The position numbers and the translations under genes were made by a program. Of a stretch of 64,000 bases of DNA, positions 24,901-32,553 are shown in pieces. Each line of letters starts with the position of its first letter. Position 1 is the first letter of the stretch. The stretch covers positions 62,001-126,000 of the forward strand of contig NZ_JAMRYR010000001.1 of assembly GCF_028437565.1 (NCBI RefSeq), given 5' to 3'. The stretch comes from Actinomyces sp. B33 (lineage in GTDB: Bacteria; Actinomycetota; Actinomycetes; Actinomycetales; Actinomycetaceae). The notes beneath the pieces were generated by a model, which saw nothing but the letters and a program-made list of their open reading frames with translations, searched no databases and had not been told where the DNA came from.

Positions 24901-26030
24901 TCGGCGACCGGGGTCGTGTCGCTCATCGCGGCCCGGACCTTGGGCGCGAGGGCGCGCCCTGCGCGGGAGGCCCCGTCGAGGCGGATCGTCATCTCGTCGA
25001 GGCCGAGGTCGCGCAGGCGCTCCTCGGCGCGCGCGGTGCGCGAGGGGGATCCGCCGATGTGGACGACGGAGCGGCCGGAGGCGCCCGCATCGGCAAGGAT
25101 CGCGGCGACGACGGCGGTGTCGTCGGCGCCGTCCGGGACGTCGACGACGAGGCTGCGGCCCTGGGAGACGGCCTCGACGACGTCCTGCTGCCGCGGGGTG
25201 AGGTCGCCGACACCGCGTTCGCGCCACGGATCGCGGTCCCCGGGGTCGGGGGTCGGCAGGGGGGCGCGGGTCTGCGCCGCCGCGTCGGGGTCTCCGGCAA
25301 GGGCTCGCACGAGGATCGACGAGGCGAGTGTCGGGGCCGCGTCGAGTTCGCGCAGGAGCCCGGAGGCGGGGTGCTCGAAGATCCCCAGGACGAGTTCGTC
25401 GCGCAGCTCGAACCGGTCGAGGACGGCGCCGGCGAGCCGCAGGTCCGCGAGGGCGCGGGAGGCGGAGAAGCCGTGGGCGGTCGTCGCCCGGGCGACGACC
25501 TCGCCGGGGTTGATGTCCATGCCCCCGTTCCTCAGGGCGCTGCGGAGCACGGGGTCGAGCCCCGTGCCGGGCAGGAGCGTGATGACGACGTCGTCCCCCT
25601 GCTCGGCGAGGGCCACGGGGCGCAGGATCGCGGCCGAGAAGACGGGACCGTCGGGGGTCTCCCATCTGGCCTGCCCGATGGACAAGTGGATCGTGCCGAC
25701 GCCGTGGCGCGCGGCGAGGTCCTCGGACCGGGCGATGATCTGGCGCGCGCGCTCGAGGGCGCGCCGGTGGGAGGCGGCTTCTCGCACGAGGAGCGCCAGG
25801 CGCGTCGGGTGCTCGGTGTAGAGCTGGGCGAGGCCGCCGGGGTGGGCCTGCCCGATGGTCAGGCGGGGCGCCTCCTCGCCGTCGGTCTCGGTGAGGAGGA
25901 GGAGTTCCCGGCGCCACCTGGCGACGGCCTCGTCGAGGCGGGCCGTGACCTGATCGGGGTCGGCCTGCTGGTCGCGGTCGCGGGGCCCCTCGTCCGAGGA
26001 GGAGTGCCGGGTGAAGAAACTGGAAGCCAC
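21939..26030 (-). CDS. SF1-helicase-like protein with degenerate ATPase motifs and C-terminal REase-like domain
   Basis: A very long protein (1363 residues) from a GTG at 26030 preceded by GAGG; the open frame extends further upstream but that part is arginine-rich and crosses the integration site. The middle resembles an SF1/AAA_11 helicase: LTPRQQDVVEAVSQGRSLVVDVP, where the P-loop should follow but reads DVPDGADDTA without the GKT lysine, and LLVLDDVDALPLAEL in place of a DE-box. Helicase motifs near SLAVIALNERHAERIRQAV and KGLSHDRAMICVGFAK follow. The C-terminal section (about residues 1130-1230), with VGVPGGMRIPLAIGHPEVPG, VREPSLRVRDRMWPAMLQAQGWKV, fits a VSR/MTES_1575-type nuclease-like domain. 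Likely acts on nucleic acid; ATPase activity is doubtful. Confidence 0.7.
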   Translation of the reverse strand: MASSFFTRHSSSDEGPRDRDQQADPDQVTARLDEAVARWRRELLLLTETDGEEAPRLTIGQAHPGGLAQLYTEHPTRLALLVREAASHRRALERARQIIARSEDLAARHGVGTIHLSIGQARWETPDGPVFSAAILRPVALAEQGDDVVITLLPGTGLDPVLRSALRNGGMDINPGEVVARATTAHGFSASRALADLRLAGAVLDRFELRDELVLGIFEHPASGLLRELDAAPTLASSILVRALAGDPDAAAQTRAPLPTPDPGDRDPWRERGVGDLTPRQQDVVEAVSQGRSLVVDVPDGADDTAVVAAILADAGASGRSVVHIGGSPSRTARAEERLRDLGLDEMTIRLDGASRAGRALAPKVRAAMSDTTPVADQHEVDEMRADLKSARQVLASYTTSLHQPFGAFGVSAFDTLQVLTDLTSGHPAPATRVRLPEEVLYAIGHDRGEAARDLLHRACRLGIFSRSTAHAAWRGIVINAREQVSDALTRITRLSTRTLPELRLRMSAVAGEAGIAPATSLVEWEEQLRMFDGVRDVLDVFHARVFERSAADMVIATASKDWRRAHGITMKRAERIRLTRQAEDLVRPGVHVENLHRMLLLVQERRDAWRAVAEDDGWPTLPQRLDEAEQLTADVREDLERLAPMFSTAHPHLDRMPVADLAGLLERLDADQEGARELPRRVAVLKDLAAIGLDPLVQDLRERHVDEGLIDAELDLAWWASLLGLMLAGDSRLGGIDPARLEASLAVGRARDLEQVESLAPQAIGQLRRLRLQALATRPEQHADLAAALDADPADLDLLERFPLVRHLVPVALTVPTLVPALVPEGHRVDLLVLDDVDALPLAELVPIVARARQVVLLSDLAAARPDGPARALASVLPSLRMDVSPARLNDQVALILARHGIDHTGVPVPWTATDAPVTAVWCDGSGMPALGASAVESTAVEVDAVIDLVVEHAVEQPDRSLAVIALNERHAERIRQAVSRLRAAEPGLAGFFDPTRAEPFAVVGPAGAKGLSHDRAMICVGFAKTPHGRVIHDFGELSGEHGGALMGDVLKAVRGDLTVVSSLRPGDLDRSRLTTDGPRILIDLLEVAEGQSGRTGEQWPVLEEEPDRLLVDLADRLYGMGLEVVPNVGVPGGMRIPLAIGHPEVPGRLLVAVLTDDEAYVREPSLRVRDRMWPAMLQAQGWKVHTALSMAVFIDPAKEADAIVQLVLDAVDEFTGAGAPVVEIPREATDEIDAVLDEEAGAGPSVDERLDGIVAETSLARERSDARSDEMATGGPAEQDAAPDRGPRPSIARGLPLAAYSDDQLDEMAAWVSSDGVERTDEEAVEELRLALGITRRGFQSDAVLGNVVRRIRRQAERGRG

Positions 26031-26112
26031 GCCCTCACGGTAGTGGGGAGTACCGCCGGCGGCGCGGCGGCCTCGCCGGGGACGCGGCGATTGGACCGCC
26101 GTGCGGCTGCGC

Positions 26113-26153
26113 GTGCCCCCGAGACGATTCGAACGTCCGACACCCGCTTTAGG
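26113..26153. repeat. left attachment-site direct repeat (fragment of tRNA-Arg 3' end)
   Basis: 41 bases identical to 38988-39028, beginning GTGCCCCCGAGACGATTCG. It carries the T-arm, acceptor 3' strand and part of the anticodon arm of tRNA-Arg, but no complete tRNA. Identity stops after TTTAGG. It marks the original 3' end of the host tRNA displaced by integration. Confidence 0.92.
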
Positions 26154-26269
26154 GTGGGCAGTTCGAGCATCCCGCCGCTCAGAGCCGCATTTCCCCTTGA
26201 TTCTACAGGTTTCTCGGGAGCTTAACGTTGCTGAGTATTGTCGGATATTGCTCGATGTTGCCTTCAAAG

Positions 26270-26298
26270 AGGGTAGATAAGAGAGTAGATCTACTCTC
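26270..26298. promoter_or_regulatory. arm-type integrase binding sites, left end (overlap int stop)
   Basis: AGGGTAGAT (26270-26278) and AGAGTAGAT (26282-26290) are direct repeats 12 bases apart. The second merges into a perfect 18-base palindrome, GAGAGTAGATCTACTCTC (26281-26298), covering the integrase stop codon. The same motif pair recurs inside the other element end, as expected for arm sites of a lambda-type recombinase. Confidence 0.6.
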
Positions 26299-27490
26299 TT
26301 CGGGTCAGGGCCTCGACGGCCTCCATCATGGGCCGCACGTTGACATGATCCGTGTACGCGCGTGCGTTCACCTTTTCCGTGTGCCCGAAGTAGGCGGCGC
26401 GGATGTCCGGCCTGAGGTGGGGTGCCGTGATCGTGTTGAGCGCACCACGCCAGGCGTGCGAGCGCACCTTCGCTAGGAAGGCCAGTTCCTCGCTCTTCGT
26501 CGCCACACCCTCGTAGTATTCCCGGACCGCCTTGTGGACGCCTGCCTTGTCCCACGGCCTGCCGGAGGTCGGTTGGGGGATCACCAGGGCATCGTCCTCA
26601 CCCCTGCGAGCAAGGAGCCTCTCGCCGACCTCGGGCACGAGCACGGGGATGGTTCGCCCGACCTTCGTCTTCGAGATGGTCGCGGGCACGGTCACCCAGA
26701 CCGTCCCGTCGGCCTCGCTGACGTTGGCCCACGTGATCTGCCGGGCTTCGGAGGCTCGCAGGCCGGTGGCGAGTTGAAGTTCGGTCATTTGGATGATCCG
26801 CGCGTGCCGGGCCTTCGCCTCGGCCTTGTGCGCCTGGGGCACGTTCTCCTTGCCCGGCATGGGCGAGTCGGGGTCATCGGCGAGCACATAGTCGAGGAAG
26901 GCCCTCCACTCGGCCTGAGTCGGGAAGTATTTCTCTTCGCGGTCCTCAGCCCTCAAGAAGTCGAAGGACATTCCCCGGATGGGGTTCGAGGGCACGACCT
27001 GATGGACGATGAGTTGGCCGAACACGTAGTTGGACACGACGGAGCGGGTCTGTCTGGCCGTCTCGGGACCGATCTCCTTGGAGATGACCTTGAGGGTGCG
27101 GATGAGCGAGGAGGCGCTCGTGGCGGCGCCGATCGACTTCCCCAGCGTGTAGCGCCGATAGTGGGCCAGGACCTCCAGGTAGCGCGCCCTCGACGCCTCG
27201 GAGAGCCGCTTCTCCTTGATGACAGGCTCGACCTCACGGTCGAGGAAGTCCGTGATCGAGTCGGCAGGGCTCCACGAGGTCGTCACACCGGAGGTCGCCC
27301 TCTTGATCTGCTCGGCCTTCTCGTAGGCCCTACGGCGGGCCTCGCCGACCGTCCGCGCCTGTGTCCGCTTCGCGTGGAGACGGCCCTCGAAGTCGCGTAC
27401 GCGCCAGCGCAGTTCATAGCCGGTCTCGGTCTTGCGAGGCGTGACCGACTTGATTGTGTCCTCGCCCGGTTGCAGTTTCGCTCTCGCCAT
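26291..27490 (-). CDS. int: tyrosine-type site-specific integrase
   Basis: A 399-residue integrase that would insert and excise the element at tRNA-Arg(CCU). An N-terminal arm-binding region (about 1-70, with KTETGYELRWRVRDFEGRLH) precedes a SAM-like core-binding domain (about 75-180) and the catalytic domain. The first catalytic Arg is in LQLATGLRASEARQITW. The box II equivalent is SHAWRGALNTI, with a divergent H-x-x-R, and further on AAYFGHTEKVNARAYTDH gives the third His and the Tyr nucleophile. The gene lies 138 bases from the left repeat and reads toward it. An arm-type motif sits just before its ATG, so the integrase may control its own transcription. It has no good ribosome site. Confidence 0.93.
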   Translation of the reverse strand: MARAKLQPGEDTIKSVTPRKTETGYELRWRVRDFEGRLHAKRTQARTVGEARRRAYEKAEQIKRATSGVTTSWSPADSITDFLDREVEPVIKEKRLSEASRARYLEVLAHYRRYTLGKSIGAATSASSLIRTLKVISKEIGPETARQTRSVVSNYVFGQLIVHQVVPSNPIRGMSFDFLRAEDREEKYFPTQAEWRAFLDYVLADDPDSPMPGKENVPQAHKAEAKARHARIIQMTELQLATGLRASEARQITWANVSEADGTVWVTVPATISKTKVGRTIPVLVPEVGERLLARRGEDDALVIPQPTSGRPWDKAGVHKAVREYYEGVATKSEELAFLAKVRSHAWRGALNTITAPHLRPDIRAAYFGHTEKVNARAYTDHVNVRPMMEAVEALTRRE

Positions 27491-27495
27491 ACCAA

Positions 27496-27506
27496 AGAGA
27501 GTAGAT
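27496..27506. promoter_or_regulatory. arm-type motif upstream of int
   Basis: AGAGAGTAGAT, identical to the copies at 26281 and 38899, lies 5 bases upstream of the integrase start. It could be an additional arm site or an autoregulatory operator. Confidence 0.5.
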
Positions 27507-27851
27507 TGTTACGGTAGGTTGTGCAATGGAGGCCACAGTTGTAGACTGGGGGTGCACCGGATGGTCCGGTGCGGTTGCCCTCGTGGGATCGCGGCCCACG
27601 TTGGAGTGAGCGGTTCGCTACCGCCCGCCGGTAAGCCCCTGGTGCCGGTGCGATGTTGATAAGGGGCAGGCCGCACGGGGCCATTCGTGAACCGCACCGT
27701 GCAGGAGCCGCAGCCGGGAGACCTCCCCCGGTTCGGTGAGGAGCCTCAGGAGGTCCCGCCCAGGCTGGAGACGACGCCTTCCTGGGAGTATCGGTCGGGG
27801 ACATCGCCATCGTTGAGATCGCAACCTTTGCTACCCGCAAAGGAACCTCCG
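27507..27851. other. non-coding divergent region between int and xis (hairpin at 27554-27572)
   Basis: 345 bases separate the divergent int and xis genes. A perfect 8-bp inverted repeat with loop TGG lies at 27554-27572 (GCACCGGA / TCCGGTGC). The stretch should hold promoters for both directions, but I see no clear -35/-10 pair. It is also a reasonable place for an origin of transfer or replication; nothing in the sequence proves either. Confidence 0.45.
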
Positions 27852-28076
27852 ATGACTACCCCTACAATCACGGCACAGTTGCCGACCTCCCCTTATCTCC
27901 TGTCCACGGAGCAGGCCGGTGAGTATCTCGCCGTCTCGCCAGACACACTGCGCACCTGGCGCTGCCGTGGACGCGGACCTGCCTACGTGGCCGTTTCGGC
28001 CCGTAACGTCCGTTACCGCGTTGAGGACCTCCGCGCATGGGCTGATGCCCACCTCGTTGGGGGTGGTCGTCGATGA
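27852..28076 (+). CDS. excisionase-like / AlpA-type winged HTH protein
   Basis: A 74-residue DNA-binding protein. The ATG at 27852 follows AAAGGAACCTCCG, giving a ribosome site, and begins MTTPTITAQLPTSPYLLSTEQ. The MerR-like HTH_17 signature is complete: LLSTEQAGEYLAVSPDTLRTW, then RCRGRGPAYVAVSARNVRYR and VEDLRAWADAH. Such proteins act as excisionases or regulators in tRNA-integrated elements. Its stop overlaps the polymerase ATG (ATGA), so the two are co-translated and the protein might also control or assist replication. A role as Xis is inferred from size, family and position next to int. Confidence 0.82.
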   Translation: MTTPTITAQLPTSPYLLSTEQAGEYLAVSPDTLRTWRCRGRGPAYVAVSARNVRYRVEDLRAWADAHLVGGGRR

Positions 28077-31000
28077 CCGGCACCGCCTCCATCACCGCCA
28101 GTCAGCCTGTGGGCACCGTTGGGGTGCCCCAGCGGGGTGCGGAGGAAGAGCACTCGCGTGACGATAAGGCCTTATCTTCACGGAGCACCCCTTCGATTCG
28201 CCTGGAAGACCAGGCGAATCTCGGACTGGCGGCAGCCCCCTATGGGGTAGCCCCCGTTGCCGCCGCTGCCGCCAGTGCGGTCGCGGCAAGCTGGTCCGCC
28301 ACCGAGGCTCGCGACACGGCGACCTCGAAGAAGCACCCGGCAGAGTTCACAGTGCTGACCCGGACGGTCGCGCGCTCGGTGTCAGGAGCTGGATCGACGT
28401 TCCGCGATTACCCGTCGATCGAGGCGATGGGCGCGGGCGGAGCGCCGGGCATCGTCATCGGCTTCGATACCGAGTTTGTGGGAGCGGACGAGCTGGACCC
28501 TCAGCGGGGATGGATCGGTGAGAGCGAACAGGTCGCCCGGAGGGTGATCTCCTACCAGTTCGCCGCACTCGATCCAACCGACGACACACGGCTGCGACTC
28601 GCAGTGGTCCTGCCCCATGAGTACCCAGGCCCCGTCGGCGTGCGCGTCGCGAGGCTGAGCTTTGAGAGGGCACTCGAAATCGCGATCACGGCCCTCGGCC
28701 TGCACGAGCACCCTCTCGCTCAGGGGTGGAGTGAGAAGGGCGTGCCCGACTCTGACTGTGTGGACTCTAAGGGCGTACGCCGCCCCTCAGCGTGGTATCG
28801 CAAGGGCTGTCCGTCCAGGGCGCTGCCCCTCACCCTCGTCGCGCATTTCCAACACGCTGATCTGACGACCTTCGTCGACAAGCGCAAGGCGGTGAACACC
28901 TGGAACGAGGCCTACCCGAGCAGGGCACGGAAGGTGTCCGAGCAGGCTGGGCATGAGTCCCGTCGCGCTCGTTGGCTCGACAACGCTGCTCCTGACATCC
29001 TGCGTGCCGTCATCAGCGCCTCCGCAGGGATGGTCAGCCCCACCCCGGTTCGGCTCATCCTCGACGGTGACAACTGGCGTTGGAAGCGCCCGGTCGAGGT
29101 CTCGATCAGGGACACCATGGCCCAGTCTGGGGCTGTGAGCCTCAAGGTGCTCGGCGACTCGGTCGGCGTCCCAAAGCTTGACGTGCCCGGCGACTTCATC
29201 ACGCGCATGGACGACTATCTGGCTGAGTACCCCGTCGAGTTCCTTGAGTATGCGGCCAACGACGCCGTCATCGCCCTGGAATACGTGACCGCGCTCTATG
29301 GGCATGACCGCTCTTTCCCGCTGTCGCTACCAACGGGTGCAGCGGCGATGATGCGCAGGCACATCACCAAGCAGCTGTGCGGTGGAGACATCGTCGAGCA
29401 GGTGCACGGCGAGGTCCTCGGGACCTCTTCAGCCACGTTCAACGGCGTCTTCGGTGGTCTGACCAAGATCGACAAGACCGTCGACGCCACGACGAGCCAC
29501 GAAAACGAGCTCGCCTACTACCGCAAGCGTGAGCTGGTGCCCCTGGATGGGGCCTCGGCCACGTGGAGCCACTCTTGTGCGCTGAGCTTCAGGGGTGGGT
29601 ACAACATGTGCTCGGAGATCGGGTTCTTTCCCCAGGAGACGCACGACTTCGACCTGATCTCCTGCTATCCCACGAGCTCATCAACGATCCTCGACGTGGA
29701 CTTCCTCGCCGACGGTGGGGTCATCGAACGGACGGTGAACAACCACTCTCTGAGCCTTGACAACTTCACGGAACTCGGGCCGCTCACCCCGTTCGCCGGC
29801 TTCGTCTCCTTCGAGTTCCCGAGGTCAGTTGCCTACCCGTGTCTGCCAGTCCCGCTCGACGGCTCGATGGTCTACCCAAGGTCCTCGGGTGGGGCTCGGG
29901 GTGTGTGGGCGACTGGGCCGGAGGTGTGGCTCGCGTTGACTCTCGGCGCTGATGTGAGTTGCCAGATCGGCCACTTCGCCCGTGTCCGTCGAGTCGTCGA
30001 GGAACCATCCCGGCTCCTGCGCGGTGCCTATCAACAACTCCTCGACGACCGTGCTCGGGCGAAGGAGGAGTTCGGCCCCAAGTCCTTCGAGCAGGGTGTT
30101 CTCAAGCTCATGGGCAACTCCCCATACGGGAAACTCGCTCAGGGAGTGATGGGCCAGCGCGGCTGGAATGCCTGGGCTCAAGAGCGCGACGACGTAGGTG
30201 GGTCCGCTATCACCTCCCCCTACCACGCGACCATGACGACTGCCCTGGTCCGGGCTGTCCTTCTCGCGACCCTCAACCAACTGCATGATCTCGGGTACTC
30301 AACGCCCTCGTGCACGACCGACGGCTTTATTACGGATGCACCGCTGGGCGTCGTTGATGGTCTCGACCTCTTCGGTCTCGCTGAGCTGTGGCGAGAGTCC
30401 CGTGAAGCGCTGACAGGGTCTCGCAACATGTGGGAACGCAAGCACCATCAGCAGGACCTCCTCAACATCACCACGCGAGCGAACTTCTCCCGTGAGCCGA
30501 GCGGTGTGCTCGCACACGGGGGGTACAAGCTCCCCGAGGGGATCGTTGAGGACTCGCAGGAGGATCGCGATCTGATGTATGAACTCATGGTCAGTCGTGA
30601 CGGGGCCCTGCCGGTCACAATGAAGGTCTTCCCGTCCGTTCAGGAGCTCACCCGCACCGAGCACCGTCTCGACTTCGCTCCCAAGATCGTCGACAAGCAG
30701 TTGACCATCGAGTTTGATCGCAAGCGTCGACCCGTCCGGGACGGCATGACGGCCCACCTTGTCGAGGTCGGCGACGATGTCTACGAGGTCGCACACGTCC
30801 ACACCATCCCATGGGAAGACGCCCAAGAGGCGATGCTGGGCCGTTCGGTCGATAAAGGTCTCAAGCGCTTCGACAAGGACCTCGGCGAGGTTGTCTGGGA
30901 GAGGTCTCCGGTTAGGCGCACTCGGGATCAGTGGAACGACTATTTCGACCGGCTTGATGCCCTCCTCGATGAGGACGGTCGGGTCTGCGAGGCCGAGCGC

Positions 31001-31261
31001 CTCGACCGCATCAGTAAGGGAATCGTCATTGCCCACCGCCAGGGTGTCATCACGATCCCCTGGCTGGACTCCACCGCGCCGCTGGCTGAGCGCCTTGACG
31101 CATTTGAAGCCTTCGGGCTCCCCCGACCGAAGGAACGGTTCTGGAGCCATGCGCGCTCGAAGGTCGAGAGGCAGATCGAGGTCGAGCTCGATGAGATCGC
31201 GCCCTACGTGGAGGAGATGCTGCTCGTCGACCCACTCTCCGAGGAAGGAGAGCTCTCATGA
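28073..31261 (+). CDS. family-B DNA polymerase with DEDDy 3'-5' exonuclease (pipolin-type candidate)
   Basis: A 1062-residue DNA polymerase. After about 130 poorly conserved residues the proofreading domain is intact: Exo I FDTEF (Asp132, Glu134), Exo II HFQHADL (Asp263) and Exo III Y393-AAN-D397. Polymerase motif A is DLISCYPT (Asp527), motif B is KLMGNSPYG (Lys678-Gly686), and motif C reads CTTDGF (Asp750), so the first Asp of the usual DTD is Thr. Downstream, WERKHHQQDLLNITTRANFS resembles the KTRG region of protein-primed and primer-independent PolBs. It starts inside the excisionase stop and ends inside the next start. The expected role is self-replication or repair of the element; whether it is primer-independent (piPolB) needs a tree or an assay. 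Confidence 0.88.
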   Translation: MTGTASITASQPVGTVGVPQRGAEEEHSRDDKALSSRSTPSIRLEDQANLGLAAAPYGVAPVAAAAASAVAASWSATEARDTATSKKHPAEFTVLTRTVARSVSGAGSTFRDYPSIEAMGAGGAPGIVIGFDTEFVGADELDPQRGWIGESEQVARRVISYQFAALDPTDDTRLRLAVVLPHEYPGPVGVRVARLSFERALEIAITALGLHEHPLAQGWSEKGVPDSDCVDSKGVRRPSAWYRKGCPSRALPLTLVAHFQHADLTTFVDKRKAVNTWNEAYPSRARKVSEQAGHESRRARWLDNAAPDILRAVISASAGMVSPTPVRLILDGDNWRWKRPVEVSIRDTMAQSGAVSLKVLGDSVGVPKLDVPGDFITRMDDYLAEYPVEFLEYAANDAVIALEYVTALYGHDRSFPLSLPTGAAAMMRRHITKQLCGGDIVEQVHGEVLGTSSATFNGVFGGLTKIDKTVDATTSHENELAYYRKRELVPLDGASATWSHSCALSFRGGYNMCSEIGFFPQETHDFDLISCYPTSSSTILDVDFLADGGVIERTVNNHSLSLDNFTELGPLTPFAGFVSFEFPRSVAYPCLPVPLDGSMVYPRSSGGARGVWATGPEVWLALTLGADVSCQIGHFARVRRVVEEPSRLLRGAYQQLLDDRARAKEEFGPKSFEQGVLKLMGNSPYGKLAQGVMGQRGWNAWAQERDDVGGSAITSPYHATMTTALVRAVLLATLNQLHDLGYSTPSCTTDGFITDAPLGVVDGLDLFGLAELWRESREALTGSRNMWERKHHQQDLLNITTRANFSREPSGVLAHGGYKLPEGIVEDSQEDRDLMYELMVSRDGALPVTMKVFPSVQELTRTEHRLDFAPKIVDKQLTIEFDRKRRPVRDGMTAHLVEVGDDVYEVAHVHTIPWEDAQEAMLGRSVDKGLKRFDKDLGEVVWERSPVRRTRDQWNDYFDRLDALLDEDGRVCEAERLDRISKGIVIAHRQGVITIPWLDSTAPLAERLDAFEAFGLPRPKERFWSHARSKVERQIEVELDEIAPYVEEMLLVDPLSEEGELS

Positions 31262-31662
31262 GCTACATCCTCGGTGGCAAGTCCTTCGAGACCGCGACGG
31301 CGGTTGCCGATTACGCGCGGATCGTCTTGCATCGCGCGGTTCCCGGTTTCGCTGTGGAGGGCGAGGACGCTGCGTTCGTCGCGGACCTCTTCTCTCATCA
31401 TCCCGAGGCCCGTCGCAAGGCAGGGCCCGGCATCGCGTTCTTCTATGTCGGCACCGTGCCTGACTGGGGCACAAGGAACTTCCTCTTCTTTAGGAGCGAC
31501 GGTACATACGACAACTTCTCGATCAAGAAGTGCATCGAGTCGATGAAGAAACAGACCCGGAAGCCTGAGCGGCTTCGCCCCACCGGCCGGGATGGGCGCC
31601 TGCACCAACCCCTCAAGGAAAAGGAATACCAGCATGAACAACCGCGATCACGCCCTCGATGA
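31258..31662 (+). CDS. DUF3223 (DCL-like) protein
   Basis: A 134-residue protein whose ATG overlaps the polymerase stop (ATGA). Residues about 10-95 carry the DUF3223/DCL pattern: a helix, LFSHHPEARRKAGPGIAFF, GTRNFLFFRSDGTYDNFSI, then KKCIES. In plants this fold occurs in DCL proteins linked to rRNA maturation and at the C-terminus of RNA polymerase IV/V largest subunits; bacterial copies have no known function to me. The last 35 residues are basic. Its end overlaps the next gene by 29 bases. Placement directly after PolB suggests a role in nucleic-acid processing for the element. Confidence 0.75.
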   Translation: MSYILGGKSFETATAVADYARIVLHRAVPGFAVEGEDAAFVADLFSHHPEARRKAGPGIAFFYVGTVPDWGTRNFLFFRSDGTYDNFSIKKCIESMKKQTRKPERLRPTGRDGRLHQPLKEKEYQHEQPRSRPR

Positions 31663-31936
31663 TCTCCTTGCCAAGGAGCGCGCCGCCTATCAGAAGCGTG
31701 TGCGTCGCCTACGCGAGCAAGCACGAAAGGACGAGGAGCGCCTGGCGTTGCGCACCGCGCACCTCATCCGAGACAAGCACCCCGACACCTACCAGCGGTT
31801 CGAGGAAGAGGCTCGCCGTCTCCTCGCCGAGGAGCGAGCGACGCGCTCGTCTCGCGCGAAGGCTGCCTCGACCTCAGAGCAGCCGGTGCAGGGCGATGTC
31901 CGGGCCGATGAGCAGGAAGGGGGCGATGCAGCATGA
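31634..31936 (+). CDS. small charged coiled-coil protein of the mobilization cluster
   Basis: A 100-residue, highly charged, mostly helical protein: ERAAYQKRVRRLREQARKDE and further Arg/Glu-rich helix, then an Ala/Ser/Glu-rich tail. A purine-rich ribosome site lies before the ATG at 31634. The start is inside the DUF3223 gene and the stop overlaps the MobC start (ATGA). I do not recognise a family. Position suggests an accessory of the relaxosome or polymerase. Confidence 0.7.
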   Translation: MNNRDHALDDLLAKERAAYQKRVRRLREQARKDEERLALRTAHLIRDKHPDTYQRFEEEARRLLAEERATRSSRAKAASTSEQPVQGDVRADEQEGGDAA

Positions 31937-32553
31937 CTAGCCTGTACGACCCGATGTATGAGGCTCGGAAGGCGCTGCGAGAGGCTATGCGGACCCAGCG
32001 GGCTCGGTCGCTCGCGTCCGCCCCGCAAGGGGTCGGCGCGGCGCCCTCCCCTCCGCCCGCAACGAGCGCAGTGAGTGAGGACGGAGGCCAGCGGAACGAC
32101 GTCAGACACGAGGGCGTCATGCCCGCAGTGTCTGACAAGTTCCCTGCTGGCCGACCGGCGTTCACACCACAATCACTGCCCAAGCAGGCGGGTGGGGACA
32201 CCGATCCCGGCGGTCGCTCGAACAGGATCACTGTGCGACTGTCCGGGGCCGAGCACGACGCGATCATGCGGCGTGCGATGGCGCTCGGCGTGAGGCCGAG
32301 CTCGTGGGTGAGGGCAGCCGCGCTCCATGCGCTGAATGCCTCGAACCCGCTCCCGGAGGCGGTGCCCCAGGCTCCGGCTCCGGGTTCGCCCGACGTTGCC
32401 CGCGCCGTCGAGCAACTTCGGCGGGTGGGCGTCAACCTCAACCAGGCGCTTCGGCGCGGTTCGGTCGTTGACGATGCCCGCGTGCGTGACCTCGCACGCG
32501 CCGTTGACGAGCTGCGCCGGTCGCTCGGAGATGGGACGGTGATCGGGACATGA
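31933..32553 (+). CDS. mobC: MobC-like relaxosome accessory protein
   Basis: A 206-residue protein starting in an ATGA overlap. Residues 1-95 are variable and Pro/Ala-rich. The conserved part follows: RITVRLSGAEHDAIMRRAMALG with VRPSSWVRAAALHAL, a ribbon-helix-helix-like DNA-binding segment, then VARAVEQLRRVGVNLNQALR, the core MobC signature. MobC proteins open and hold the origin of transfer for the relaxase. The relaxase gene follows with a 4-base overlap, confirming a mobilization module. Confidence 0.85.
   Translation: MTSLYDPMYEARKALREAMRTQRARSLASAPQGVGAAPSPPPATSAVSEDGGQRNDVRHEGVMPAVSDKFPAGRPAFTPQSLPKQAGGDTDPGGRSNRITVRLSGAEHDAIMRRAMALGVRPSSWVRAAALHALNASNPLPEAVPQAPAPGSPDVARAVEQLRRVGVNLNQALRRGSVVDDARVRDLARAVDELRRSLGDGTVIGT

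Noticed and set aside
26113-26190. Second tRNA-Arg gene at the left element end
   Set aside because: Only the 3' 40 bases are present; no D-arm or 5' acceptor strand follows.
26031-26555. In-frame N-terminal extension of the helicase-like protein across the attachment repeat
   Set aside because: The extension is Arg-rich, crosses the attachment site and the int 3' end, and has no family features; the GTG at 26030 fits better.
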